NCBI GenBank assembly: GCA_035946955.1
Contig: DASYYE010000595.1
Span: forward strand, 1-25,231
Origin: DASYYE01 sp035946955
GTDB taxonomy: Bacteria > Actinomycetota > Actinomycetes > Streptosporangiales > Streptosporangiaceae
DNA: 25,231 nt
Direction: 5' to 3'
The notes under the pieces: generated by a model
Told to the model about the DNA's origin: nothing
Seen by the model: the letters and a program-made list of their open reading frames with translations, nothing else
Database searches by the model: none
Made by a program: the position numbers and the translations under genes
Part shown: positions 1 to 7,994 of the stretch, one piece after another
How positions within the stretch are numbered: the first letter of the stretch is position 1
Layout: each line of letters opens with the position of its first letter

Positions 1-1647
1 CCAGTCACCGACCGCCGCCGCGGTAGTCGCCTGCGCGAGGTCACCGAGCACCGTCGCCGAACCTGTGGCACAGCGCCGCCCGACCGCCCGGCACTCCATC
101 GGTGAGAGGTCCTGGGCTTCGTCCACCACGACATGCGCCAGGCTCGGCGTGCGTTCGATCAGGTCGCGTGCCTCGTCCACGAGCACGGCGTCCGCCGCGG
201 ACCAGCGCGCGGACCCGGGGCCCCGTGGCGGCGACGGCCAGGTGATGGCCTGCTGCTCCGCCTCGTCGAGCAGCCCATCGGCGGCCCGCGCCAGCAGCCC
301 AGGGTCCGAGAGCAGCCGCATGACAAGCCGGACCGGGTCGGCCGCGGGCCACACCGCGTCCACCGCGTCGCGGACCACCCGGGTCCGGCGCACCGTATTG
401 TGGGTGCGGTCGTCACAGGCTTCCCCGGCCGCCTCCATGCGTGTGAGGACCACATGGGCGATGCGGTGCCCCAGCATCTCCCGGCCCGCGCCGTAGCGGA
501 CCCCGCGCTCGCGCAAGCCCTCCACCAGTTCGGCCACCTCGGCCTTGCCGACCCGCCATCGCCGCGACCCACGGACCAGGACGATCCCTTCCGCAGGTTC
601 GGCCACCCCGGCCCACAGTGCCCGGCGCAGCACCTCGGCCATGCAGGCGTTTCCCTTGACCCTGACCGCCGGCTCGGAGTCGTGCGCCCGCACCGGCACG
701 GTCGCGACCAGGCCGCTGACCGTCACCTGAGTCACGTCGGTCTCCCCCAGGGCCGGCAGGACGTTATGGATGTAGGACAGGAACGCCTGGTTGGGACCGA
801 CCACCAGGACGCCGCCACGCAGCATGCGGGCGTGGTGCGCGTAGAGCAGGTAGGCCACCCGGTGCAGGCCGACAGCGGTCTTCCCGGTCCCCGGCGCGCC
901 CTGGACGCACAGCGTCTCCTCCGCGGCGGCACGGACGATCTCATCCTGGTCCGGCTGGATCGTGGCCACGATGTCGCGCATGGGCCCCGACCTCGGACGT
1001 TCGATCTCGTCGATGAGGATGCGGCTGGTGGGCGCTCCTGCCGGGGCGCCATCCGCCGGGGCACCGGTGAATTCCTCGTCCTCGTAGGCGGTGAGCTCCC
1101 CGCCGGAGAACCCGAACCTGCGGCGCAGCAGCAGGTCCATGGGGTCGGCCTGGCTCGCACGGTAGAACGGCCGGGAGACGGGCGCCCGCCAGTCGACCAC
1201 GACCGGGTGGCCCTGCGGGTCGTGGACGTGGCGCCGGCCGATGTGGAAGCGCTCGCCCGGGGCCTGGCCCGCTCTCCCGCCGTCTGCGTGCTCCGGTTGC
1301 GGTGCGCTCGGGCGCTCACCGTCCGTGCCGGACTCGGTATCCCTCTTCAAAACAGCGCCAGCCGCGTAATCGAGCCGGCCGAAGAAGAGGGGGGTGTCAG
1401 GGATGTCTTTGAGCGCCTCGGCGCGGTGGTGGAGGTCGGCTTTGAGGTACTCCTCCGACACCCGGTCACCGGCCATCGCGCGCAGGCCCAGCACGTCTTC
1501 GCGCATGAGCCGCAGGTACTCACGGGACCGCCGCAGGTGCTGGCGCTCCGCTTGGAGCACCTGGCCGGTCCGGCCCTCCTCAGGCGATGTGGCCGGCCGG
1601 TCATGGGGATGCGGTGCTGTCCCCCCGGCCCCACTGGGGGCGGGCAT
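1..1647 (-). CDS. HelD-like UvrD/Rep-family ATPase (RNA polymerase recycling helicase), C-terminus cut off
   Basis: 549 codons are visible, from an ATG at 1647 to the left window edge with no stop. The N-terminal ~20-75 residues are charged and helical (RTGQVLQAERQHL, then EEYLKADLHHRAEAL), matching the coiled-coil arm that HelD proteins insert into the RNA polymerase secondary channel. A conserved VVDWRAPVSRPFYRA segment follows, then Walker A GAPGTGKT at residues 250-257 and Walker B VVVDEAQDLSP near residue 507. Family knowledge: HelD/HelR ATPases remove stalled RNA polymerase from DNA, and some actinobacterial members protect against rifamycins. The start is supported by GAGGTGAT just upstream. 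The motor C-terminal domain (2A) lies outside the window. The large plus-strand ORF over this region is an antisense shadow. A UvrD-like DNA helicase is the alternative, but the N-terminal arm and WRAP motif favour HelD. Confidence 0.88.
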   Translation of the reverse strand, partial: MPAPSGAGGTAPHPHDRPATSPEEGRTGQVLQAERQHLRRSREYLRLMREDVLGLRAMAGDRVSEEYLKADLHHRAEALKDIPDTPLFFGRLDYAAGAVLKRDTESGTDGERPSAPQPEHADGGRAGQAPGERFHIGRRHVHDPQGHPVVVDWRAPVSRPFYRASQADPMDLLLRRRFGFSGGELTAYEDEEFTGAPADGAPAGAPTSRILIDEIERPRSGPMRDIVATIQPDQDEIVRAAAEETLCVQGAPGTGKTAVGLHRVAYLLYAHHARMLRGGVLVVGPNQAFLSYIHNVLPALGETDVTQVTVSGLVATVPVRAHDSEPAVRVKGNACMAEVLRRALWAGVAEPAEGIVLVRGSRRWRVGKAEVAELVEGLRERGVRYGAGREMLGHRIAHVVLTRMEAAGEACDDRTHNTVRRTRVVRDAVDAVWPAADPVRLVMRLLSDPGLLARAADGLLDEAEQQAITWPSPPRGPGSARWSAADAVLVDEARDLIERTPSLAHVVVDEAQDLSPMECRAVGRRCATGSATVLGDLAQATTAAAVGDW

Positions 1648-1853
1648 GCGTCATCACCTCGGTTTCATGGATGTTTACGGACAAGGGCCGAAGACGCTAC
1701 CAGCCACAACAAGCGCCAGGCAAACCCTTTTCCCCCTCACCATGGAAGCCCACCCGCGGCCGCCGCACCCCCGCCCCCGACTTCCATGATCATGAAGACT
1801 TCTCAGTCACTACGACTGAAATTCCTACAGGATCATGAAATATGCCCCCGTGG
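1648..1853. other. Intergenic region upstream of the HelD-like gene
   Basis: About 200 bases without a convincing gene. It should hold the promoter of the minus-strand helicase gene and the end of the proA-like transcript. A perfect 6-bp inverted repeat, TCAGTC-actac-GACTGA, lies at 1803-1819, and the word GATCATGAA occurs twice around it (from about 1789 and 1831), the first inside an ATGATCAT palindrome. These could be regulator sites. I did not find the rifamycin-associated element (paired GCTTGC/GCAAGC arms) that precedes some rifamycin-induced helR genes. Confidence 0.45.
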
Positions 1854-1864
1854 CTAGGCGGGGG
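1845..1864 (-). terminator. Hairpin at the end of the proA-like gene
   Basis: CCCCCG and CGGGGG form a 6-bp GC stem around an 8-base loop that contains the proA-like stop codon (TAG, 1854-1856). On the minus strand the stem is followed by CATATTTCATG, a weak U-rich run. Plausible intrinsic terminator overlapping the last codons. Confidence 0.45.
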
Positions 1865-3101
1865 TGACGATGTACTGGCGGAGGGAGAGGTCGCCGAAGG
1901 TCACCGGGCCGCGCGGGCCGGGGACGTGGTCCACATTGATGCCGGTCTCGGGGAGGCCGAGCAGCTTGAAACCGTCCAGCAGCCGGGTACTGGCGTTCCA
2001 GAACGCCCCTGTCCCCGAGTAGGCGGCGAGGAAGGCCCGCGCCGCGGCCTCATCGGCGCTGAGCACACTGGCCGCCAAGCCGGAGGTCTCCTCGTTGGCC
2101 AGCCGCGCCGCCTCGGCCGGACCGGACACCCGCGCGACCGTGACTGTCGCCTCCTGGCCGGTGTCAAGTGCCCACTCATGGCCCAGCGGGTGGGAGTGGG
2201 GCGGCAGCGACAGTGACACACCGCACCTGCCCAGGGCGTCACGGGCCACCCCGAGCATCTCGTCCCACACGTCGGTGTGCACGAGCAGCAGGTTGAGCCT
2301 GTTACACACACCCAGCCTGTCCACGCTGGCGGTGATGACCTCGGCCGCCATCGCCAGGTCGGCCGCCTGGTCCAGGTAGAGCACTCCCCCGCCGTCGGCG
2401 TGGGCCAGGGTGCGGACGCCGTGCCTGGCGGCCTCGGCAGCCAGGGAGCGGGTGGTCTCACCACTGCCCCGCAGGATCACCAGCGGGATGAGGCCAGGGC
2501 AGCGCACCAGTTCCACCGCGGCCTGGCGGTCGGGGCTGCGCACGAGTTGCAGCGCTGCAGGGTCCAGCCCGGCACCGTCCACGGCAGGGGTGATGACCTC
2601 GTCGAACAGGGCGGCGGCGGAGCCGAGGGCCGCCCCGCCCGTGCGGAGCACCCCAGCATTGCGCGACTTCAGCAACTGCGAGGCGACGTCGATCGTCACA
2701 TTGGGCCGGGCCTCGTAGTTGGCGCCGATGACCCCGACCGGCACCCGCCGCTCAGCCAGCCTCAGCCTTCCCGGCAGGTCACGCACAGCGGTCTCGGCAG
2801 GTGGGAACGGAACCCCGGCCAGCAGGGTGATCTGGCGCGCCATCTCGTGCACGCGCGCCTCGTCCAGCCGCAGCCGGTCCAGCAGCCCCCGGCCGAGCCC
2901 AGCGGCCTCACCAGCGGTGACGTCCGCCGCATTGGCCGCAAGCACCGCCGGGCACGCCTCCCGCAACAGGGCCGCCATCCTCCCCAGTGCGTCGTTGACC
3001 GTCTCCGGAGCCGCCGCAGCCAGGCTCGGCGCCGCCGCGCGCGCCACCTCGCCGCAGCGGGTCACAGTTTTGGCGACATCAACGTCTCCCACGTCAGGCA
3101 C
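1854..3101 (-). CDS. proA: ProA-like glutamate-5-semialdehyde dehydrogenase (divergent)
   Basis: 415 residues, near the ~420 typical for ProA, which reduces gamma-glutamyl phosphate to glutamate-5-semialdehyde with NADPH in proline synthesis. Supporting motifs: PVGVIGANYEARPNVT (about 121-136), the catalytic Cys266 in GVCNRLNLLLVH, and NASTR near the C-terminus. Several ProA signatures differ: the usual PRGGAGLI loop reads ILRGSGETT, the usual ETGxGNCHVYVD reads AHADGGGVLYLD, and the usual GFGAEIGIS block is replaced by LPETGINVDHVPGPRGPVTF. The call is therefore a divergent ProA or close aldehyde dehydrogenase paralogue. The start is GTG at 3101; no strong Shine-Dalgarno is visible, so a start a few codons downstream is possible. 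The gene follows the GNAT gene by 51 bases on the same strand and is probably the last gene of that operon. Confidence 0.75.
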   Translation of the reverse strand: MPDVGDVDVAKTVTRCGEVARAAAPSLAAAAPETVNDALGRMAALLREACPAVLAANAADVTAGEAAGLGRGLLDRLRLDEARVHEMARQITLLAGVPFPPAETAVRDLPGRLRLAERRVPVGVIGANYEARPNVTIDVASQLLKSRNAGVLRTGGAALGSAAALFDEVITPAVDGAGLDPAALQLVRSPDRQAAVELVRCPGLIPLVILRGSGETTRSLAAEAARHGVRTLAHADGGGVLYLDQAADLAMAAEVITASVDRLGVCNRLNLLLVHTDVWDEMLGVARDALGRCGVSLSLPPHSHPLGHEWALDTGQEATVTVARVSGPAEAARLANEETSGLAASVLSADEAAARAFLAAYSGTGAFWNASTRLLDGFKLLGLPETGINVDHVPGPRGPVTFGDLSLRQYIVTPA

Positions 3102-3152
3102 GGCCCTAGCTTAGGCCCTGGACCTGCGGCACCGGCACCGCCGACGTGCCCT

Positions 3153-4040
3153 TCAGAACAGGACAGAGGCGAAGGTGGCTACCTCGGTGAAGCCCACACG
3201 CTGGTAAGCGGCCCGGGCGGGGAGGTTGTAGTCGTTGACGTAGAGGGAGACCACCGGTGCGACGCTGCGCAGGGCCTCGGTGACCACGGCGGCCATCCCG
3301 GCCTGGGCCAGGCCCTGGCCCCGCCGCTCCGGAGTGACCCAGACACCCTGGACCTGGCATGCGTACGGGGTGACCGAGCCGATGTCCGCCTTGAAGACGA
3401 CCTTGCCGTCCTCGATCCGGGCAAACGCGCGGCCGGTGCGGATGAGCTCGTTCACCCGTGCCCGGTAGGAGGTGCCGCCGTCGGCACCGACCGGCGACAC
3501 GCCCACTTCCTCGGTGAACATGGCCACCGACGCGGGCAGCAGCACCCTCAGCTCGTCGGGACGGACCCGGCGCACCAGCGGGTCGGGCGGGACCAGCGGC
3601 GGCCCGGAGACCGCCATCACCGGCTGGCTGGCCCTGACTTCCCGGGGTGGGCCCCAATACGGCCGGAGCAGTTCCCACATGCGCAATACGGCGGCGGAGT
3701 CCCCCACGATCGAGGAGCACCGCCGGCCGGTCAGCCGGGCGCGCCCCGCGAAAGCGGTGATGGCCGCCTCGGTCGGGGCGATCGGCACGAGGTTCGCACC
3801 CATGTAGCACAGGGACTCCGGCCGGACGGGCTCGGCCCGCCTTGACTCCTGCCGCCCGCCCGTGCTGTATGCCCACACCTGGCCGCCGAGCCGCGCGGGG
3901 TCGAGGCCGGACTCGCGCACGCGCGAACCCACGAAGACGTTGACCACCGGGTCACGGTCGCAGAGGGCGAGCACCTCGTCGCGGTCGCGGTCATCGAGCA
4001 GCCGTACCGACGACGGTCGCCACGCCTTGGTGCGCAGCAC
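3153..4040 (-). CDS. DUF4081-type GNAT N-acetyltransferase
   Basis: The N-terminal DUF4081-like half contains CDRDPVVNVFVGSRV and GLDPARLGGQVWAYS. The C-terminal GNAT fold contains VQGVWVTPERRGQGLAQAGMAAV, which includes the acetyl-CoA pyrophosphate loop (R/Q-x-x-G-x-G/A), and ends NDYNLPARAAYQRVGFTEV. The substrate is unknown. In Mycobacterium tuberculosis a homologue (Rv2867c) lies directly after ispG, and the same neighbourhood is kept here apart from one inserted gene. I chose GTG at 4040 (295 aa): the conserved domain starts shortly after it and GAGGGA abuts it, although the spacing is very short. An ATG at 4106 in the same frame would give 317 aa but would overlap the upstream hydrolase gene by 44 bases, has no visible ribosome binding site, and adds unconserved-looking residues. 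Confidence 0.82.
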   Translation of the reverse strand: MLRTKAWRPSSVRLLDDRDRDEVLALCDRDPVVNVFVGSRVRESGLDPARLGGQVWAYSTGGRQESRRAEPVRPESLCYMGANLVPIAPTEAAITAFAGRARLTGRRCSSIVGDSAAVLRMWELLRPYWGPPREVRASQPVMAVSGPPLVPPDPLVRRVRPDELRVLLPASVAMFTEEVGVSPVGADGGTSYRARVNELIRTGRAFARIEDGKVVFKADIGSVTPYACQVQGVWVTPERRGQGLAQAGMAAVVTEALRSVAPVVSLYVNDYNLPARAAYQRVGFTEVATFASVLF

Positions 4041-4062
4041 TCCCTCAGGGTATCGGCATATG

Positions 4063-5610
4063 TCAGAGGTTCGGCGAAGGGGCAGAAAGGGCGGCACATC
4101 TCGCATCGACCGGCCCGGTACCCGTGGGCAGCGCCCCAGTCGCCAGGTAACGGTTGAGGAAGCCGTTCACGCAGGTGTTCGGGGGCTGGGTCAGGGACTG
4201 GCCGTGGTTCCCGCCGCCTTCGACGACGACCATCCTGGCGGTCGGGAGGTGCTGGTGGGCCACTTGCGCGCCCTGGTAGGGCGTGGCGGCGTCCAGGGTG
4301 CCCTGGATCATGAGGATGCCGGGCAGGCCCGCCCCGCGGATCTGCAGCGGCTGGGCAGGGCCGCGCACCGGCCAGAACGCGCACGCGGCATTGAACCATG
4401 CGTTGTCCCAGGCCTGGAACGGCGCGGTCCGGTCGACCCGCCTGGTGTCGGAGTCCCACTTCGCCCAGTTGCGCGGCCAGTTCACGTCACTGCACTCGAC
4501 GGCGTTGTAGACGGCGAACTCGTTCTCGTTCTGGGCGCCGAGCGCTTTGAAGTCCAGGATCATCAGGCGGGTCGCGCGGTTGTGCAGGTACTGCGTGAGG
4601 GCCGAGGCAAGCTCCGGCCACAGGGTGTCGCTGTAGCCACCCTGAAGGAACGTGTCGTCGAACTCGTCCGAGCCGATCATCGGCCCGCCGGGGCCTGCGA
4701 CCGGGTGGGCCCCCACGTCGGCACGCGCCTCGTACCACGCACGCTGGACCTGTGCCTGGCTGGCTCCCAGATGGTAGACGGCGTCGTGGGACGCGACCCA
4801 GGCGAAGAAGGCCTCCATCCGGCCCTGGAACGCGTAGTCCTGGCTGATGTTGTCCGCGTACCACACGCCAGCCGGGTCCACCGTGCTGTCCAGCACCATG
4901 CGGCGCAGCCGCTGGGGGAACAGCGTCGCGTACACCTGGCCCAGGTACGTCCCGTAGGAGTAGCCGAAGTAGCTGATCTTCTGCTGGCCCAGGGCCGCCC
5001 TGATCGAGTCCATGTCGCGGGCCGCGTCCATGGTGGTCATGAACGGCAGCAGCCAGCCGAACCGGTGTTCGCAGCTAGCCGCGTACGCGTGTGCCCGGGC
5101 AATGAGCGCCTGCTCGGCCTGGCGGCTGGCCGGGATGTAGTCGGGCCGGACACCAGAGAAGAACGACGGGTCACAGTGCAGGGCGGGCACGCTGGACCCG
5201 ACACCACGGGGGTCGAACCCGATGATGTTGTATTCGGAGGCCACCGTGTGGTCCAGGCCGAAGGCGACGTCGCTGGCCAGGCCGAGGCCGCTCCCGCCCG
5301 GGCCGCCGGGGTTGACGAGCAGGTCACCCTGACGGTGGGCCGTTGGCGCCGTGGCCGGGACCATCGACAAAGCCAGTGTGATCTTGCGGCCGTCCGGGTG
5401 GCTGTAGTCGAGCGGCACACGCAGGCTCGCACACTGCATGGGGCCCGCCCCGGACACGGTGCACGTATGCCATGCCAGCGCGTCCGCGCTGTCATGGGCG
5501 TGCTGAGTAGTGGTCCTCCCGCCACCGGCCGAGCAGCCAGCGGCCACGAGCACAGCAGCGCAGGCGAGGGCGGCAGCGCCCCACGTCCCATGCTTGAGGG
5601 GGAACATCAC
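4063..5610 (-). CDS. Secreted TAP-like alpha/beta-hydrolase lipoprotein (S33 peptidase family)
   Basis: 515 residues with a lipoprotein signal peptide: a hydrophobic stretch at ~10-25 ending in lipobox VAAGC, Cys26 being the lipidation site. Alpha/beta-hydrolase elements in order: LLVNPGGPGGSG (oxyanion region, ~98-108), GFDPRGVGSS (~131-140), nucleophile elbow GYSYG with Ser218, Asp440 in IQGTLDAATP, and His469 in GGGNHGQSL. This layout is that of tripeptidyl-aminopeptidase-like enzymes of actinomycetes (SlpD/SlpE, CaeA/Hip1 type), which cleave peptides or esters outside the membrane. It begins GTG-ATG (5610/5607); the ATG may be the real start. It is 20 bases after ispG, so is likely co-transcribed with the isoprenoid and protease genes. 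The physiological substrate cannot be inferred. Confidence 0.88.
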   Translation of the reverse strand: MMFPLKHGTWGAAALACAAVLVAAGCSAGGGRTTTQHAHDSADALAWHTCTVSGAGPMQCASLRVPLDYSHPDGRKITLALSMVPATAPTAHRQGDLLVNPGGPGGSGLGLASDVAFGLDHTVASEYNIIGFDPRGVGSSVPALHCDPSFFSGVRPDYIPASRQAEQALIARAHAYAASCEHRFGWLLPFMTTMDAARDMDSIRAALGQQKISYFGYSYGTYLGQVYATLFPQRLRRMVLDSTVDPAGVWYADNISQDYAFQGRMEAFFAWVASHDAVYHLGASQAQVQRAWYEARADVGAHPVAGPGGPMIGSDEFDDTFLQGGYSDTLWPELASALTQYLHNRATRLMILDFKALGAQNENEFAVYNAVECSDVNWPRNWAKWDSDTRRVDRTAPFQAWDNAWFNAACAFWPVRGPAQPLQIRGAGLPGILMIQGTLDAATPYQGAQVAHQHLPTARMVVVEGGGNHGQSLTQPPNTCVNGFLNRYLATGALPTGTGPVDARCAALSAPSPNL

Positions 5611-5630
5611 GAGCTAACAACCTGCCAGGG

Positions 5631-6791
5631 CTAGGAGACAGTCACCTCGGGCTTGCCCGTCCCGTTGGCGCCCGCCATTTCAGCGAGTTTCATGGCCTCT
5701 TCGATCAGGGTCTCCACGATCTGTGACTCCGGCACGGTCTTGACGACCTCGCCCTTGACGAAGATCTGGCCCTTGCCGTTGCCCGAGGCCACACCCAGGT
5801 CAGCCTCCCGGGCCTCGCCCGGGCCGTTGACCACACACCCCATGACCGCCACCCGCAGCGGCACCTCCAGGCCGTCCAGGCCCGAGGTGACCTGCTCGGC
5901 CAGCGTGTACACGTCCACCTGTGCCCGCCCGCAGGACGGGCACGACACGATCTCCAGCCCACGCTGGCGCAGCCCCAGCGACTCGAGGATCGCGATGCCG
6001 ACCTTGACCTCCTCCACCGGCGGCGCCGACAGCGACACCCTGATGGTGTCCCCGATGCCCTCGGCGAGCAGTGCGCCGAACGCCACAGCGGACTTGATGG
6101 TCCCCTGGAACATGGGCCCCGCCTCGGTGACGCCGAGGTGCAGGGGGTAGTCGCACGCCTGCGCGAGCTGGCGGTAGGCCTGCACCATCACGACCGGGTC
6201 ATGGTGCTTGACCGAGATCTTGATGTCTGTGAAGCCGTGCTCCTCGAACAGCGAGCACTCCCACAGCGCCGACTCCACCAGCGCCTCGGGCGTGGCCCGC
6301 CCGTACTTGGCCATCAGCCGCTTGTCCAGTGACCCGGCGTTCACGCCGATCCTGATCGGCACCCCCGCCGCCGATGCCGCGTGGGCGATCTCGGCGACCT
6401 TGTCGTCGAAGGCCTTGATGTTGCCCGGGTTGACCCGCACGGCGGCACAGCCGGCGTCAATGGCCGCGAACACGTACTTCGGCTGGAAGTGGATGTCGGC
6501 GATGACGGGGATCTGGGACTTGCGCGCGATCTCGGGCAGCGCGTCCGCATCATCCTGGCTGGGCACCGCCACCCGCACGATCTCGCACCCGGCCGCGGTC
6601 AGTTCGGCGATCTGCTGCAGAGTCGAGTCCACGTCCGCGGTGAGCGTGGTGGTCATCGACTGGACCGACACCGGGGCGCCACCGCCGACCGGCACCGCGT
6701 GCTTGCCCTTGCCCACCACGATCTGGCGGGACGCACGGCGCTCCACAGCGATGGGGCGGGGCACGGCCGGCATACCGAGGTCTGTCGTCAT
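5631..6791 (-). CDS. ispG: 4-hydroxy-3-methylbut-2-enyl diphosphate synthase IspG (GcpE)
   Basis: 386 residues, the usual length for the short bacterial IspG. It converts 2-C-methyl-D-erythritol 2,4-cyclodiphosphate to HMBPP, the penultimate MEP pathway step, using a [4Fe-4S] cluster. Visible signatures: VSVQSMTTT near the N-terminus, the TIM-barrel segments VIADIHF and VRVNPGNI, and C-terminal cluster ligands Cys284 and Cys287 (SCPSCGR), Cys319 (MGCVVNGPGE) and Glu326. The ATG at 6791 has AGGGGA about 6-7 bases upstream. It follows rip1 by 15 bases, which together with dxr indicates one operon for two MEP enzymes. Confidence 0.97.
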   Translation of the reverse strand: MTTDLGMPAVPRPIAVERRASRQIVVGKGKHAVPVGGGAPVSVQSMTTTLTADVDSTLQQIAELTAAGCEIVRVAVPSQDDADALPEIARKSQIPVIADIHFQPKYVFAAIDAGCAAVRVNPGNIKAFDDKVAEIAHAASAAGVPIRIGVNAGSLDKRLMAKYGRATPEALVESALWECSLFEEHGFTDIKISVKHHDPVVMVQAYRQLAQACDYPLHLGVTEAGPMFQGTIKSAVAFGALLAEGIGDTIRVSLSAPPVEEVKVGIAILESLGLRQRGLEIVSCPSCGRAQVDVYTLAEQVTSGLDGLEVPLRVAVMGCVVNGPGEAREADLGVASGNGKGQIFVKGEVVKTVPESQIVETLIEEAMKLAEMAGANGTGKPEVTVS

Positions 6792-6806
6792 GGGGAGTCC
6801 CCTACC

Positions 6807-7994
6807 TCACAGTTGGATCTGCACAGGGTTGACGATGTCAGCCATGATCAAGAGCACACCAAACGCCACAAGCAGGGCGAACACCCCAACACTGACCGGC
6901 ACGAGCTTGCGGAAGTCTACCGGCCCCGGGTCTGGCCGCCCGCGGAGCCTCGCCACCAGCGCCTTGGCACGCTCGTAGATCACGATGGCGATGTGCCCGC
7001 CGTCCAGCGGCAGCAGGGGCAGCAGGTTGAACGCCCCCACGAAGATGTTCAGGGACGCGATGAGCAGCAGGATCACGCCGACCTTGAACTGCCAGCCGAC
7101 AGCGGAGGCGACGACCTGGCCGGTGTCGTTGGCGGCACCCACCACGCTGGTGACCTGCCCACCAGCCGTAGCGCCCCGGTTGGGGGCGAACAGGTACGGG
7201 ATCGCCTTGGGCAGGTCCGCGATTGCGCTGGCCGAACCCTTGAGGATGGTGCCGAACGATGTCGCCGCATAGGCAGCGGAGGCGAGTGGGCCCTGCCGCT
7301 GTATCACGGAAACGGGCGACACCCCCAGGAAGGACCCGGCATGGCCGTGCACGGTGACCAGCGTGGTGTGCAGGGTCAGCCGGTGCCCCTTGCGCTCCAC
7401 CGCAACGGTGATGGGCTTGCCCGCCGGCTGTCGCCGGATGGCGGCCCCCATCTCCGACCAGGTGTGGACCGGCGTCCCCTCGATCGCCAGCACCGTGTCG
7501 CCGGCCCGGATCCCCGCCCGCCAAGCTGGTGAACGCGGGTCGCTCGGCGAACACTGTGCGTTCACGTTGGCCGGCACACAGCTGACCACCGTGCCCAGCT
7601 TGGCGGAGTTCCCCCCAGCCTGCAGGCCGATCGCGGCCGCAACCGTGAACAGCAGGACGAAGGCGAGCACGAAGTGCATGAAGGACCCCGCCCCGAGCAC
7701 GATCAGCCGCTGCCAGCCAGGCTGCCGCCGGAACGACCGGGGCTCATCGGCCTCGTCGACGTCGTCCATCTCGGTCATGCCGGTGATCTTCACGAACCCG
7801 CCGGCGGGGATCGCCTTGATGCCGTACTCCGTCTCGCCCCTGCGCCGTGACCACACCGTCTGGCCAAAGCCCACGAAGAACTGCGTGACCTTCATGCCGA
7901 ACTTCTTGGCGGTCAGGAAGTGACCCGCCTCGTGCAGCATGATCGAGACAAGCAGGGCAACGATGAAGACGACCACGCCCAGCAGGAAGCTCAT
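6807..7994 (-). CDS. rip1: Site-2 zinc metalloprotease, Rip1/RseP family (M50)
   Basis: 395 residues. The first transmembrane helix carries the zinc motif HEAGH (residues 21-25). A PDZ domain sits at ~140-205 (AGIRAGDTVLAIEGTPV), and the third zinc ligand lies in LLPLDGGH near residue 340, followed by a final hydrophobic segment. Family knowledge: these proteases cut anti-sigma factors or other single-pass proteins within the membrane; M. tuberculosis Rip1 lies between dxr and ispG, as here. The ATG at 7994 overlaps the dxr stop by one base (TGATG), indicating translational coupling, and GGGGAGAG lies about 8 bases upstream. No anti-sigma or sigma gene is next to it, so its substrates are presumably encoded elsewhere. 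Confidence 0.95.
   Translation of the reverse strand: MSFLLGVVVFIVALLVSIMLHEAGHFLTAKKFGMKVTQFFVGFGQTVWSRRRGETEYGIKAIPAGGFVKITGMTEMDDVDEADEPRSFRRQPGWQRLIVLGAGSFMHFVLAFVLLFTVAAAIGLQAGGNSAKLGTVVSCVPANVNAQCSPSDPRSPAWRAGIRAGDTVLAIEGTPVHTWSEMGAAIRRQPAGKPITVAVERKGHRLTLHTTLVTVHGHAGSFLGVSPVSVIQRQGPLASAAYAATSFGTILKGSASAIADLPKAIPYLFAPNRGATAGGQVTSVVGAANDTGQVVASAVGWQFKVGVILLLIASLNIFVGAFNLLPLLPLDGGHIAIVIYERAKALVARLRGRPDPGPVDFRKLVPVSVGVFALLVAFGVLLIMADIVNPVQIQL

Noticed and set aside
1648..1853. Rifamycin-associated element upstream of the HelD-like gene
   Set aside because: The GCTTGC/GCAAGC paired arms are not present in the interval.
133..1857. Plus-strand 574-codon open frame
   Set aside because: Antisense to the HelD-like gene, whose minus frame carries clear Walker motifs; the plus translation is Pro/Arg/His-rich with no domain.
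2277..3845. Plus-strand 522-codon open frame
   Set aside because: Antisense shadow over the proA-like and GNAT genes, both with recognisable motifs.
3862..5634. Plus-strand 590-codon open frame
   Set aside because: Antisense to the TAP-like hydrolase; no recognisable protein features.
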